Assembly: GCF_001642835.1 (NCBI RefSeq)
Contig: NZ_LXEI01000009.1
Coordinates: forward strand, 162,771 to 226,770
From: Pseudotamlana agarivorans
GTDB taxonomy: Bacteria > Bacteroidota > Bacteroidia > Flavobacteriales > Flavobacteriaceae
Direction: 5' to 3'
DNA: 64,000 bases
Part shown: in pieces, positions 14,456-24,449 of the stretch
How the letters are laid out: the number at the start of each line of letters is the position of its first letter
Numbering within the stretch: position 1 is the first letter of the stretch
The notes under the pieces: generated by a model
What the model saw: the letters and a program-made list of their open reading frames with translations, nothing else
Database searches by the model: none
Told to the model about the DNA's origin: nothing
Position numbers and translations under genes: made by a program

Positions 14456-16489
14456 TTAAATTAATCCGTTATATTTTCTTAAAAACCATTCCACACTTAG
14501 ACTTAAAGCAATAATGCCTAGAAGGTATTTCCAATCGATCAAAGGTATGGTATTTTTACTACTTTTTTGAACAGACACATAGCGTTTGTCCTCTAATAAT
14601 TCTTTAATTATGCCATTAGCATTATTAATAAAATAACTTGTTCCCGAGCTGTTTCTAGCCAATTGTTCTAATTTTTCAGCATTTGCATTCAAGAATTGTT
14701 GTTCTACATGATATTCTAAAATCTGAAAAGATCCTGTTTTAGTGATCTTGTCGTTCTTGGTGGATAACGAGAATTCATATTCAGCAGGTTCCAATCCACT
14801 CAAATCCACTTCGTAATGGTTATTTTTTAAAATTAATGGGAATGTCTTTTCGGCTTTAGAACCTTTGTTTTTCACTGTAATGTGCAGAACTTCGCGAGTA
14901 TCAAAAACATAATTTTTATCAAATACTTCTGCTTTTATAATAACATGGCTATTTCCATTATAAAAAGATTGAAAATCGATATTTAAACGACTCTTTTTCT
15001 TATTCGATGCCAAGTATTGAACAAATTTACCAATGAAATTATCAAACTCATGAAACGACTGATTTTCTAAAAAACTATGTGCTCGCCATTGCCATATATT
15101 TTCACCTAACAAAACACCTTGGCGTCTACCTTCTGCTTCAAAAGTGAATAACAAAGGATCGTTAGTGGTAACATTTTGAACCGATTTATTTAAAACCACA
15201 TCAATTGGCTGACTAATTTGCACCCCTCCATAATTTGAAAGTAAGGGCGGGAAGGATTCAAAGCCCATATCATCAATATAAAAAGGACTGTAATTAGTAT
15301 TTAAAACCCCTTGATAATCTTCTTTCTGGTTGGTGATATCAACACGATACCCTAAATTACTATTATTGATAAAATGAAGATCTGTTTTTGTTCCAACAAC
15401 AGTAAAATAATTCTTTTTAAGCGTTTTTAAGTTCTCCAAAACAGGTTTGAACTTGCTATTTGGCTGATACAATATTATTAATTGAAAATCATTTACCTTA
15501 CTAACAAACTCCTTAACCCCTACTATAGACACCGAACGTTGTTCATTATTTTCTATGCTCTTTTTTAAGGCACCTAAATCAGGATGAGGAAAATCACTAA
15601 CAATAGCCACATTGGTTTTCTCATTAATGACTTCAACAGCAAAATTTTGAATATTGTTTATGATGTTTTTTTCGTTTTCTATAGGCTTAATTTCAGCCCT
15701 ATAAGCGCTTACCCCAATTTTATTGGCAGGTAAAGTGAAATGAATGATTTTAGAATTATCTTGTTTTGAGAAATTAAGCGGTTTTGAATACACCTTTTGA
15801 TTCCCTTGATAAACTACAAAGGTTGAGGCTACACGTTCAGAACCATTATAAACTAAAATAGTTTCAATTGGAAATTCATTTTTTAAGTAAGCATAACGAT
15901 TTACGTTTAATTGCTGAATTTTTAAATCGGTATAACTTATCGTATCTCCTAATATTATAGGGTAAATAGATTGTTTATAACTGTTTGTTACAAACTGATA
16001 ATCGCTTCCATAGGTTTGATTTCCATCGGTAAGCAATACAGTAGGCGCATTACTGTTTTTGTAAATTTGAGACAAGGCTTTAAAAGCATCATGCACATTA
16101 GTTTGTTTATCTGTAAAATCAATGGAATCGCCTTCTCTTAATTGATTACCAAAAGTGAAAATGTTTACATTAAATTTTTCTTGAAGCTCCGTATTGTTTT
16201 TAAGTCTCTTAACAAATTCTAAAGTTTTGTCCTCTTGCTTTAAATGTTTAATCGAGCTAGAATTATCTACAGCAATAACCAAACTGGGTTTTTCAATGCT
16301 TAGTTCTATTTGTTCGAAACTCGGATTAATAATCAATAACAATACAGAAAATAAAGTAACAAACCTTAAAAACGAAAAAAACAAGTCTAGCTTAGACCTG
16401 TTTTTTCCTTTTTTAAAATACTGAAATAGCGCTAAAAGTAGCGCTATAATTCCAGCAAATATGATGTAAATAATTGTTTCTAAATTCAT
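14456..16489 (-). CDS. VWA-domain membrane protein, conserved in Bacteroidota
   Basis: A 677-residue protein with two N-terminal transmembrane helices (about residues 5-24 and 37-55), a von Willebrand A-like domain with the MIDAS motif DNSSS at residues 75-79 and VLLTDGNQTYGSD near residue 155, a long beta-rich middle, and one C-terminal helix (LLGIIALSLSVEWFL). The architecture suggests a periplasmic domain held by membrane helices, as in the aerotolerance-operon VWA proteins, but it is not a clear BatA or BatB. The substrate or partner is unknown. It is followed closely by the SPFH gene. Confidence 0.8.
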   Translation of the reverse strand: MNLETIIYIIFAGIIALLLALFQYFKKGKNRSKLDLFFSFLRFVTLFSVLLLIINPSFEQIELSIEKPSLVIAVDNSSSIKHLKQEDKTLEFVKRLKNNTELQEKFNVNIFTFGNQLREGDSIDFTDKQTNVHDAFKALSQIYKNSNAPTVLLTDGNQTYGSDYQFVTNSYKQSIYPIILGDTISYTDLKIQQLNVNRYAYLKNEFPIETILVYNGSERVASTFVVYQGNQKVYSKPLNFSKQDNSKIIHFTLPANKIGVSAYRAEIKPIENEKNIINNIQNFAVEVINEKTNVAIVSDFPHPDLGALKKSIENNEQRSVSIVGVKEFVSKVNDFQLIILYQPNSKFKPVLENLKTLKKNYFTVVGTKTDLHFINNSNLGYRVDITNQKEDYQGVLNTNYSPFYIDDMGFESFPPLLSNYGGVQISQPIDVVLNKSVQNVTTNDPLLFTFEAEGRRQGVLLGENIWQWRAHSFLENQSFHEFDNFIGKFVQYLASNKKKSRLNIDFQSFYNGNSHVIIKAEVFDKNYVFDTREVLHITVKNKGSKAEKTFPLILKNNHYEVDLSGLEPAEYEFSLSTKNDKITKTGSFQILEYHVEQQFLNANAEKLEQLARNSSGTSYFINNANGIIKELLEDKRYVSVQKSSKNTIPLIDWKYLLGIIALSLSVEWFLRKYNGLI

Positions 16490-16550
16490 TAAAAAACTTA
16501 AAGTTATCGTGATGCGATTCCCTCTTGAGAGAGCATGACAAAAGACTTTT

Positions 16551-17297
16551 TTATGTTAGCATACCACCATCAACATTAAGTGTTTGTCCAGTGATATAAG
16601 CACTCATATCACTTCCTAAAAACACACAAACATTTGCGATATCCTCTGGTGTTCCTCCTCGTTTTAATGGAATTCCAGCTCTCCAACCTTCTACAACGGC
16701 GTCATCTAATTTAGCAGTCATTTCAGTTTCAATAAATCCAGGAGCAACAACGTTCGATCTAATATTTCTAGACCCTAATTCTAAAGCAACTGATTTTGAA
16801 AATCCGATAATACCAGCTTTAGAAGCTGCATAATTGGTTTGACCAGCATTACCTTTAACACCAACTACAGAACTCATGTTGATAATTGAACCTTTACGTT
16901 GCTTTAACATGGTACGTTGTACAGCTTTCGTCATATTGAAAACCGATTTTAAATTTACTTCAATAACCGTATCAAAATCTTCTTCCGAAATACGCATTAA
17001 TAAATTGTCTTTTGTAATACCGGCATTGTTAACCAAAATATCAATAGCACCAAATTCTTTAACAACTTCAGCAGCTAAAGTTTGAGCTTCTTCAAAACTA
17101 GCTGCATTACTTTTATACCCTTTTGCTTTAACACCTAAAGCAATCAATTCTTTTTCCAAAGCATTAGCAGCATCAACCGATGAGCTGTATGTAAATGCCA
17201 CATTGGCTCCTTGTTGAGCAAAAACTTGTGCGATTCCTTTTCCTATTCCGCGACTAGCACCAGTTACTATGGCTGTTTTTCCTTCTAATAATTTCAT
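16551..17297 (-). CDS. fabG: 3-oxoacyl-[acyl-carrier-protein] reductase
   Basis: SDR-family NADPH-dependent ketoreductase of the fatty acid elongation cycle, 248 residues. The cofactor motif GASRGIGKGIA is at residues 14-24, NNAG at about 90, and the catalytic Ser/Tyr/Lys in NMSSVVGVKGNAGQTNYAASKAG (split over residues 139-161). The C-terminal GGMLT ending is typical of FabG. Other SDRs can look alike, but the match of the whole chain to FabG is strong. It lies alone between the VWA gene and sucD; the spacer downstream contains a short imperfect repeat-like sequence. Confidence 0.93.
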   Translation of the reverse strand: MKLLEGKTAIVTGASRGIGKGIAQVFAQQGANVAFTYSSSVDAANALEKELIALGVKAKGYKSNAASFEEAQTLAAEVVKEFGAIDILVNNAGITKDNLLMRISEEDFDTVIEVNLKSVFNMTKAVQRTMLKQRKGSIINMSSVVGVKGNAGQTNYAASKAGIIGFSKSVALELGSRNIRSNVVAPGFIETEMTAKLDDAVVEGWRAGIPLKRGGTPEDIANVCVFLGSDMSAYITGQTLNVDGGMLT

Positions 17298-17420
17298 TAT
17301 ATAATTTTTTAAAAATGCTGTATCTAACTGACTAATTTGGAATTATACACAGCAAAGCGCTTATTTAATAATTTCAGTATTAACTTCAAATATAGCAAAT
17401 ACAAATGGCTTCAAACAAAA

Positions 17421-17448
17421 AAAACCTCACAAAGATTTGTAAGGTTTT
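17421..17448 (-). terminator. intrinsic terminator of the sucD transcript
   Basis: AAAACCTCACAAA (17421-17433) pairs with TTTGTAAGGTTTT (17436-17448) with one mismatch and a 2-base centre. On the minus strand it is followed by eight T residues (complement of 17417-17424). It begins about 20 bases past the sucD stop codon, a classical position. Confidence 0.82.
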
Positions 17449-17467
17449 AATGTTTGTTAAGTATATA

Positions 17468-18340
17468 TTATGCTAATACTTCAGCAATTTTCTTACCAAT
17501 TTCAGCAGGAGAATCTACTACGTGGATACCACAATCTCTCATAATAGCTTTTTTAGCTTGAGCCGTGTCATCACTTCCACCTACGATAGCACCAGCGTGC
17601 CCCATAGTACGTCCTGCAGGAGCTGTTTCACCAGCAATAAATCCTACAACAGGTTTTTTACTTCCACTAGCTTTGTACCAGTTTGCAGCATCAGCTTCTA
17701 ATTGACCTCCAATTTCACCTATCATAACAACAGCTTCAGTTTCAGGATCGTTAATTAATAACTCTACAGCTTCTTTAGTCGTTGTTCCAATAATTGGATC
17801 TCCACCAATTCCAATGGCAGTAGTAATTCCTAAACCTTGTTTTCCAACTTGGTCTGCCGCTTCATAAGTTAACGTTCCAGATTTAGAAACAATACCTACT
17901 TTTCCTTGCTTGAAAACGAAACCTGGCATAATACCAACTTTAGCTTCACCTGGAGTAATAACCCCTGGACAGTTAGGACCAATTAAACGACAATCTTTTC
18001 CTTTTATGTAACTTGAAGCAGTAATCATATCTGCAACAGGAATACCTTCTGTAATAGTAATTATCACTTTAATTCCAGCATCGGCAGCTTCCATAATAGC
18101 ATCGGCAGCAAATGCTGGCGGTACGAAAATAATAGTTGTGTCTGCTCCTACTTGTTCAACTGCTTCTAATACAGTATTGAAAACAGGTCTATCTAAATGT
18201 TTTTGCCCTCCTTTTCCTGGAGTAACACCACCAACAACGTTGGTTCCGTATTCAATCATCTGGCTTGCGTGGAAAGTTCCCTCGCTCCCAGTAAATCCTT
18301 GAACAATAATTTTTGAATCTTTATTTACTAAAACACTCAT
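17468..18340 (-). CDS. sucD: succinate-CoA ligase subunit alpha
   Basis: Alpha subunit of the TCA-cycle enzyme that makes ATP or GTP from succinyl-CoA, 290 residues. The CoA-binding N-terminus has [19 protein letters not shown] (about residues 11-29) and [15 protein letters not shown]. The phosphohistidine is in [13 protein letters not shown] (about residue 246). The beta subunit sucC is not in this window, as is common where sucC and sucD are unlinked. It lies next to the lipid A cluster, with a terminator behind it. Confidence 0.96.
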   Translation of the reverse strand: MSVLVNKDSKIIVQGFTGSEGTFHASQMIEYGTNVVGGVTPGKGGQKHLDRPVFNTVLEAVEQVGADTTIIFVPPAFAADAIMEAADAGIKVIITITEGIPVADMITASSYIKGKDCRLIGPNCPGVITPGEAKVGIMPGFVFKQGKVGIVSKSGTLTYEAADQVGKQGLGITTAIGIGGDPIIGTTTKEAVELLINDPETEAVVMIGEIGGQLEADAANWYKASGSKKPVVGFIAGETAPAGRTMGHAGAIVGGSDDTAQAKKAIMRDCGIHVVDSPAEIGKKIAEVLA

Positions 18341-18409
18341 AAGTGATAATTAAATGTTAATATATTTAAAAAACAAATGTAATTTTTTGAATTAACTTAT
18401 TATAAGAAA

Positions 18410-19351
18410 TTACAGTTTTTTTAGTTTGAGAATATCTAATATTTTTGGTATTTGTCGAATAGCCGCCAATTCCTTAAGCTTAACCCGTACTTCCTCAGCA
18501 GGATAGCCAAAATAAACCTTCCCTCCTGCTAATGATTTACTTATTCCAGATTGTGCCTGAACAACAGCCTTTTCACCTATCGTTATTCCGCTTGTACAAC
18601 CTACTTGTCCCCAAATGGTAACTTCATCTTCAATAACAACACAACCAGCTATACCAACCTGAGAAGCTATTAGACATTTTTTTCCTAAAACAGTATCGTG
18701 CCCAATTTGAATTTGATTATCCAATTTAGAACCTTCACCAATAATAGTATCTCCGGACACACCGCGGTCTATGGTACAAGCCGCACCGATATCGACATGA
18801 TCTTTTATAACCACACGACCTCCAGATTTCAGCCTGTCAAAGCCCTCTGGGCGTTTCTTGTAATAAAAAGCATTAGCCCCTAAAACCGTTCCTGAATGAA
18901 TGGTTACATGGTCGCCAATTACAGCATCATCATAGATACTCACATTAGAGTGAATAACACAATGTTCTCCAATTACCACATTATTTCCAATAAAACAATT
19001 CGGCTGAATGATACTGCTTTCTGCAATTTTTGCTGAAGACGCTATACTTGTTTCCGAAGCCTGAAACGGCTTAAAATGGTCTGTTAGTTTATTGAAATCT
19101 CTAAAAGGATCATCACTAATAAGCAAAGCTTTACCCTCTGGACAGTCTACTTTTTTATTGATTAAAACAATAGTTGCTGCCGACTCAAGAGCTTTGTTGT
19201 AATACTTTGGATGATCGACAAACACAATGTCGCCGGGTTCTACGACATGAATTTCATTCATACCAAGAACCTCAAAATTAGGATCGCCAACATATTCACA
19301 TTGAATGAGGTTGGCGATGTCTTTAAGTGAAAATGTAGAAGGGAATTTCAA
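18410..19351 (-). CDS. LpxD-like UDP-3-O-acylglucosamine N-acyltransferase paralogue
   Basis: A 313-residue left-handed beta-helix acyltransferase with an N-terminal LpxD-type uridine-binding domain (GDPNFEVLGMNEIHVVEPGD), then hexapeptide repeats and the catalytic-histidine region LDNQIQIGHDTVLGKKC. It is shorter than and diverged from the canonical lpxD at 22110, so it may acylate another nucleotide sugar or be a second LpxD. The start is TTG at 19351, six bases after the efp stop. Position downstream of lpxA-efp points to co-transcription with lipid A genes. Confidence 0.85.
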   Translation of the reverse strand: MKFPSTFSLKDIANLIQCEYVGDPNFEVLGMNEIHVVEPGDIVFVDHPKYYNKALESAATIVLINKKVDCPEGKALLISDDPFRDFNKLTDHFKPFQASETSIASSAKIAESSIIQPNCFIGNNVVIGEHCVIHSNVSIYDDAVIGDHVTIHSGTVLGANAFYYKKRPEGFDRLKSGGRVVIKDHVDIGAACTIDRGVSGDTIIGEGSKLDNQIQIGHDTVLGKKCLIASQVGIAGCVVIEDEVTIWGQVGCTSGITIGEKAVVQAQSGISKSLAGGKVYFGYPAEEVRVKLKELAAIRQIPKILDILKLKKL

Positions 19352-19357
19352 CGGGTC

Positions 19358-19924
19358 TTATTCTTTAACACGTTCCTTATAACTTCCTTTCTCTGTTTCT
19401 ACTTTAATCTTATCTCCTTCATTAATAAAAAGAGGCACATTAACTGTAGCACCAGTTTCAACAGTTGCAGGTTTGGTTGCATTTGTTGCTGTATTTCCTT
19501 TAACACCAGGCTCGGTAGCAGTAACTTCTAAAATCACACTAGCAGGCATTTCTACAGAAAGCGGTGCATTATCTTCAGAATTAATAATAACGGTTACAAC
19601 TTCACCTTCCTTCATTAATCCTGGGTTATCTAAGGCAGCTTCTACAAGTTGAATTTGACTATAATCCTCAGTATTCATGAAATGATAGTACTCACCATCA
19701 TTATATAAAAACTGAAATTTATGAGTTTCTACACGAACATCATCTAATTTATGACCAGCAGAAAATGTATTGTCAATAACTTTTCCGTTTGTTACGCTTT
19801 TTAATTTTGTTCTCACAAACGCAGGACCTTTTCCTGGTTTAACGTGTAAGAATTCTACAATTTTATAAATATCGTGATTATATCTTATGCATAATCCATT
19901 TCTAATATCCGATGTTGTTGCCAT
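19358..19924 (-). CDS. efp: elongation factor P
   Basis: A 188-residue translation factor that relieves ribosome stalling at polyproline. It has the KOW-like N-terminal domain with LHVKPGKGPAFVRTKLK, where the lysine of the PGKG loop is the usual modification site (about residue 32), followed by two OB-fold domains and the C-terminal VPLFINEGDKIKVETEKGSY. No modification enzyme (EpmA/B, EarP) is seen here. It lies between lpxA and the second lpxD-like gene, separated by 4 and 6 bases, so it is embedded in the lipid A operon. Confidence 0.96.
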   Translation of the reverse strand: MATTSDIRNGLCIRYNHDIYKIVEFLHVKPGKGPAFVRTKLKSVTNGKVIDNTFSAGHKLDDVRVETHKFQFLYNDGEYYHFMNTEDYSQIQLVEAALDNPGLMKEGEVVTVIINSEDNAPLSVEMPASVILEVTATEPGVKGNTATNATKPATVETGATVNVPLFINEGDKIKVETEKGSYKERVKE

Positions 19925-19928
19925 GTAT

Positions 19929-20714
19929 TTAATTTGATTTAAAATATCCTTTCATGATTCCGCGATGTGAGTTTTTAATGAATTGTAATATTTCATCGCG
20001 TTCTGGAGTTGCCTCCATTTCTGCTTCGATAATTTCAGCAGCTTGAGTATTGTTATAATTTTTCTGATAGAGAATTCTATAGATATCCTGAACTTCTCTA
20101 ATTTTTTCTGTTGAAAAACCTCTACGTCTTAGTCCAACCGAGTTAATACCTACATAAGATAAAGGTTCACGTGCAGCCTTTACAAATGGCGGAACATCTT
20201 TTCTAACTAAAGATCCTCCTGTTACAAAAGCGTGATTACCAATAGACACAAACTGATGTACTGCCGTCATGCCAGCTAAAACAACATAATCTCCAACTGT
20301 AATATGCCCTGCAAGGGTACTATTATTAGAAAAAATACAATTACTTCCAACAATACAGTCGTGAGCAATATGACAGTAGGCCATAATTAAACAATTATCA
20401 CCGACAACAGTTTTCATACGATCTGTTGTTCCTCTATTGATGGTAACACACTCCCTAATGGTTACATTATTACCGATTTCAACGGTAGTATCTTCATCAT
20501 TATATTTAAGATCTTGTGGTACTGCTGAAATCACAGCTCCAGGAAAGATGTTACAGTTTTTACCGATTCGAGCACCTTCCATAATAATAACATTACTTCC
20601 AATCCAAGTGCCTTCACCAATAACAACATTATTATGAATGGTTGCGAAGGGTTCTATTACAACGTTTTTTGCAATTTTTGCACCAGGGTGCACATATGCT
20701 AACGGTTGATTCAT
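19929..20714 (-). CDS. lpxA: acyl-ACP-UDP-N-acetylglucosamine O-acyltransferase
   Basis: First enzyme of lipid A synthesis, 261 residues. Left-handed beta-helix hexapeptide repeats cover residues 8 to about 185 (HPGAKIAKNVVIEPFATIHN), including the catalytic-histidine segment LIMAYCHIAHDCIVG near residue 118 and the adjacent NNSTLAGHITVGDYV. The C-terminal helical domain has GINSVGLRRRGFS. Two bases separate it from the upstream lpxC-fabZ gene. Confidence 0.96.
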   Translation of the reverse strand: MNQPLAYVHPGAKIAKNVVIEPFATIHNNVVIGEGTWIGSNVIIMEGARIGKNCNIFPGAVISAVPQDLKYNDEDTTVEIGNNVTIRECVTINRGTTDRMKTVVGDNCLIMAYCHIAHDCIVGSNCIFSNNSTLAGHITVGDYVVLAGMTAVHQFVSIGNHAFVTGGSLVRKDVPPFVKAAREPLSYVGINSVGLRRRGFSTEKIREVQDIYRILYQKNYNNTQAAEIIEAEMEATPERDEILQFIKNSHRGIMKGYFKSN

Positions 20715-20716
20715 AT

Positions 20717-22123
20717 CTATTTAACTTTTGAGATTTGAGCCATTAATTCGGCTTCCGCACAAAGCTTACCATTAGCATAAGCATAACCTTGCATATGGCA
20801 TATTCCGCGACGAATTGGTGTAATTAACGAACATTTAAAAATTAAAGTGTCACCCGGAACTACCTTTTGCTTAAATTTAACATTATCCATCTTCATGAAA
20901 AAGGTTAAATAATTCTCAGGATCTGGAACTGTATTTAATACTAATATCCCTCCTGTTTGAGCCATAGCTTCACAAATTAAAACCCCCGGCATTACAGGCG
21001 CACCTGGAAAATGGCCTTTAAAGAACTCCTCATTCATTGTAACATTTTTCATTGCTGTTACATAATTATCTGTGAGTTCGTAAACTTTATCAATTAATAA
21101 GAAAGGTTGCCTGTGTGGTAACATGGCCATAATTTGATTGATATCCATTAATGGAGGTGCATTCAAATCTATTTTTGGCACATTATTTCTACGCTCATTT
21201 TTAATGATTTTAGCTAATTTCTTGGCAAACTGCGTATTTATAAAATGCCCTGGTTTATTAGCTATTACCTTACCCTTAATACGAGTTCTAACTAGGGCTA
21301 AATCTCCTAAAACATCTAGCAATTTATGTCTAGCTGCTTCATTTGGGTGATGTAATGTTAGATTATCTAAAATACCATTTGGTTTAACCGAAATACTGTC
21401 TTTTTTAAAAGCAGCTTTAAGTTTTTCCATGGTTTCTGGAGATATCGCTTTATCGACATAAACGATAGCATTATTTAAATCACCACCTTTAATTAAACCA
21501 TTTTCTAACAGCATTTCAATTTCATGTAAGAAACTGAATGTGCGTGAATTAGAAATATTTTCCTTAAAATCTGATATTGTATTTAAGGTCGCATTTTGGG
21601 TTCCTAAAACTTTAGTTCCAAAATCAACCATTGTAGTTACTTGATATTCTGAAGCAGGCATGATTAAAATTTCACTTCCGCTATCTTCATCAACGTAAGA
21701 AACAATATCTGTAATCTCAAATTCTTCTCTGAACGCTTCAAGTTCTACAACGCCCGCTTTTTCAATAGCTTCAACAAAAAACTTAGAAGACCCATCCATG
21801 ATTGGTGGCTCTGAAGCATCTAATTCAATCACAACATTATCGACATCTAAGCCTACTAATGCAGCAAGAACATGCTCTGAAGTTTGAATAACAACACCGT
21901 TTTTTTCCAAACAAGTGCCACGTTGAGTATTTGTTACATAATTTGCATCAGCCTCTATAACAGGCTCACCTTCTAAATCGATACGTTTAAACACAAATCC
22001 TGTGTTTTCTACAGCTGGTTTGAAAGTTAAGGTTACGTTTTTACCTGTATGTAACCCAACACCATTTAAAGAAACACTATCTTTAATTGTTTTTTGTTTG
22101 AATTCAGTATTAACTATTCCCAT
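20717..22123 (-). CDS. lpxC: LpxC-FabZ fusion: UDP-3-O-acyl-GlcNAc deacetylase and 3-hydroxyacyl-ACP dehydratase
   Basis: Bifunctional protein of 468 residues, a fusion known from Bacteroidota. The LpxC part (residues 1 to about 305) has GVGLHTG, the zinc-ligand segment [16 protein letters not shown], and [23 protein letters not shown] with the other ligands. The FabZ part (about residues 325-468) has [14 protein letters not shown], the catalytic [22 protein letters not shown] and [17 protein letters not shown]. It overlaps the upstream lpxD by 14 bases, which points to translational coupling. Confidence 0.97.
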   Translation of the reverse strand: MGIVNTEFKQKTIKDSVSLNGVGLHTGKNVTLTFKPAVENTGFVFKRIDLEGEPVIEADANYVTNTQRGTCLEKNGVVIQTSEHVLAALVGLDVDNVVIELDASEPPIMDGSSKFFVEAIEKAGVVELEAFREEFEITDIVSYVDEDSGSEILIMPASEYQVTTMVDFGTKVLGTQNATLNTISDFKENISNSRTFSFLHEIEMLLENGLIKGGDLNNAIVYVDKAISPETMEKLKAAFKKDSISVKPNGILDNLTLHHPNEAARHKLLDVLGDLALVRTRIKGKVIANKPGHFINTQFAKKLAKIIKNERRNNVPKIDLNAPPLMDINQIMAMLPHRQPFLLIDKVYELTDNYVTAMKNVTMNEEFFKGHFPGAPVMPGVLICEAMAQTGGILVLNTVPDPENYLTFFMKMDNVKFKQKVVPGDTLIFKCSLITPIRRGICHMQGYAYANGKLCAEAELMAQISKVK

Positions 22124-23135
22124 TTATTTTTTCTAAATCGTTTATGTTTTTTACAATATTTGGCAAGTTTTTAAAATGAACATATGCCTTATTATAGTCA
22201 CTTAATTTAATGGCAGGAGAGCCTTGTAACACTTCGTTATCTTTAACATTTCTTGCTATTCCCGATTGTGCTTGAATTCTAACATTGTCTCCAATGGTGA
22301 TATGTCCTGCAAGTCCAACTTGCCCACCAATTTGACAATGCTTTCCTATTTTAGTAGAGCCAGCAACGCCAGTTTGAGCAGCAACAACCGTGTTTTCTCC
22401 TATTTCAACATTATGTGCTATTTGAATTTGATTATCCAATTTCACACCTTTTCTAATTATTGTAGATCCTAATGTCGCTCTATCTATAGTTGTAGCAGCT
22501 CCAATATCTACAAAATCTTCAATAATCACATTCCCAATTTGAGGGATCTTACTATAACCTCCATCTTCATTTGGTGCAAAACCAAAACCGTCTGCTCCAA
22601 TTATGGCTCCTGAGTTAATAACACAATGACTCCCTATAATGGTGTCAGAATAAATTTTAGCTCCGGCAAAAACAATGGTGTTATCTCCTATAACAACATT
22701 TTCACCCACAAATGCATTGGGATAAATTTTTACATTTTCCCCAATAACAACATTATCAGCTATATATGAAAAGGCACCAACATATAAGTTTTCTCCATAT
22801 GTGGCTGATTCCGAAATAAACGAAGGGCTTTCAATCCCTGATTTATTCAGTTTTGCAGAATTATAAAATTCTAAAATTTTAGAAAAGGCCAAATAGGCAT
22901 CTTCTACTTTTATCATTGTGGTTTCGACCTCATGTTCTGGAACAAAAGACTTATTCACTATAGTGATTGAGGCCTTAGTTGTATATATATGATGCTTATA
23001 TTTAGGGTTCGCTAAAAACGTTAACGCGCCTTCAAACCCCTCTTCTATCTTTGAAAGTTTAGAAACTTCAATGTCAGGATTCCCATCAACATCACCTTCA
23101 AGTATTCCCGCTATTTGCTGTGCTGTAAATTTCAC
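22110..23135 (-). CDS. lpxD: UDP-3-O-acylglucosamine N-acyltransferase
   Basis: Third enzyme of lipid A synthesis, about 341 residues. It has the N-terminal LpxD domain ([20 protein letters not shown]), [20 protein letters not shown], hexapeptide repeats from about residue 100, and the catalytic-histidine region [17 protein letters not shown] place the start at GTG 23135 because homologues begin with MKFTA; a TTG at 23171 would add twelve residues without family resemblance. It is the canonical LpxD, whereas the gene at 18410 is a shorter paralogue. Confidence 0.93.
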   Translation of the reverse strand: MKFTAQQIAGILEGDVDGNPDIEVSKLSKIEEGFEGALTFLANPKYKHHIYTTKASITIVNKSFVPEHEVETTMIKVEDAYLAFSKILEFYNSAKLNKSGIESPSFISESATYGENLYVGAFSYIADNVVIGENVKIYPNAFVGENVVIGDNTIVFAGAKIYSDTIIGSHCVINSGAIIGADGFGFAPNEDGGYSKIPQIGNVIIEDFVDIGAATTIDRATLGSTIIRKGVKLDNQIQIAHNVEIGENTVVAAQTGVAGSTKIGKHCQIGGQVGLAGHITIGDNVRIQAQSGIARNVKDNEVLQGSPAIKLSDYNKAYVHFKNLPNIVKNINDLEKINGNS

Positions 23136-23188
23136 ACTATAAAACTTTGATGTTTTTTTTGATTCTTGCAAAAATAGAAAAAAATGTG

Positions 23189-24409
23189 TTAAACTTTATC
23201 CTTTGGATAACAGATATAATATTTAGTTACTGGTTTTGATAAAGCTTTTAAGTTTAATTGGTCGGAAGCCTTAACAATATCTTGAATTTTTCCTGATTTA
23301 TGCAAAATATTAATCTGCTTATCTTTTATTTGATAAGCTTGGTTTGAAATCTGCCCCGTAAACACAAAGTAATGTGCCTCTTCTTTAGAAATATCATAGG
23401 TTTCCATTAAACTATTCAAGCGTTTTTCAAGACTTTTATCCTTAATGTTTTTATTTCTAATTTTTATTTTAAGCAAATCTCTGTTTATAATCATTTTACA
23501 CAATTCACTTAAAACGAAATCATCATGAGACTGCCACTCTTTCATGGCTGAAATGATATCAAAATCATCCAATTGAGCAAAAACGTCAAGAGTTTGTTCA
23601 TCAAAATTATCCGTAGTGATTTTATTATTTAAAAAGTACATTAATGCCTTACTAGCCTTTAAATCAACACCTAAATCATGTAATTCATTAGCTCTTTTTA
23701 AAACACGAATTAATAATTGTTCGGCCACCAACCCTGTTTTATGCAGATAAACTTGCCAGTACATTAAACGCCTAGCAATTATAAATTTTTCAACGCTATA
23801 AATACCTTTTTCCTCAATAACTAATTCATCTTCAACAACATTTAGCATCGTGATTAAACGTTCGCTATTTATATTTCCTTCAGCAACACCTGTGTAAAAA
23901 CTATCTCGCTTTAGATAATCGGCACGATCCATATCTAGTTGACTAGATATTAATTGATATAAAAACTTTCGAGGGTATTCTCCTTTAAAAATTTGAATAG
24001 CAAGCGTTAAACTTCCGTTAAATTCGGTATTTAAACGCTCCATGAAAAGCAGCGAAATTTCCTCATGAGAAACATTATTAACAATGGAATGTTCCATAGC
24101 ATGAGAGAATGGTCCATGACCAATATCATGCAATAAAATAGCCACATAGAGTCCGTTTTCCTCCTCTTCAGAGATAGTAACCCCTTTAAAACGAAGCACG
24201 TTAACCGCCTGCTGCATCAAATGCACGCAACCAATAGCATGATGAAATCTTGTGTGGTGCGCTCCTGGGTATACCAAATACGACATACCCATTTGAGTAA
24301 TCCTGCGCAATCTTTGGAAATATTTATGTTGAATTAAATCGAAAATTAGCGAATTAGGAATCGTAATAAATCCGTAAATTGGGTCGTTTAATATCTTAAG
24401 TTTATTCAA
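23189..24409 (-). CDS. HD-domain phosphohydrolase (dGTPase-like family)
   Basis: A soluble protein of 406 residues starting [17 protein letters not shown]. The metal-binding HD motif appears as [16 protein letters not shown] (about residues 92-107), preceded by [14 protein letters not shown], and [22 protein letters not shown] lies downstream. This matches the dGTPase/SAMHD1-like HD superfamily (COG1078), whose bacterial substrates are mostly undetermined. The start is TTG at 24409, since an in-frame stop lies two codons upstream. It is the first gene of the leftward lipid A operon and is divergent from porX by 40 bases. Confidence 0.88.
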   Translation of the reverse strand: MNKLKILNDPIYGFITIPNSLIFDLIQHKYFQRLRRITQMGMSYLVYPGAHHTRFHHAIGCVHLMQQAVNVLRFKGVTISEEEENGLYVAILLHDIGHGPFSHAMEHSIVNNVSHEEISLLFMERLNTEFNGSLTLAIQIFKGEYPRKFLYQLISSQLDMDRADYLKRDSFYTGVAEGNINSERLITMLNVVEDELVIEEKGIYSVEKFIIARRLMYWQVYLHKTGLVAEQLLIRVLKRANELHDLGVDLKASKALMYFLNNKITTDNFDEQTLDVFAQLDDFDIISAMKEWQSHDDFVLSELCKMIINRDLLKIKIRNKNIKDKSLEKRLNSLMETYDISKEEAHYFVFTGQISNQAYQIKDKQINILHKSGKIQDIVKASDQLNLKALSKPVTKYYICYPKDKV

Positions 24410-24436
24410 ACTTTAACTTTTACAATTAAATATTTA

Positions 24437-24444
24437 CAAATATA
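24437..24444 (-). promoter_or_regulatory. candidate -7 element for the HD-lpx operon
   Basis: On the minus strand the sequence is TATATTTG, an exact match to the flavobacterial -7 consensus TAnnTTTG, about 28 bases upstream of the HD gene start. It lies inside the 40-base divergent spacer with porX. A -33 TTG at the standard spacing was not obvious. Confidence 0.35.
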
Positions 24445-24449
24445 GCTAT

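Noticed and set aside
16505..16545. Possible dispersed repeat in the fabG-VWA spacer (GCATGACA... with CTCTTGAGAG)
   Set aside because: It resembles flavobacterial spacer repeats but has no second copy in the window and only a very weak stem, so it is not listed as a feature.
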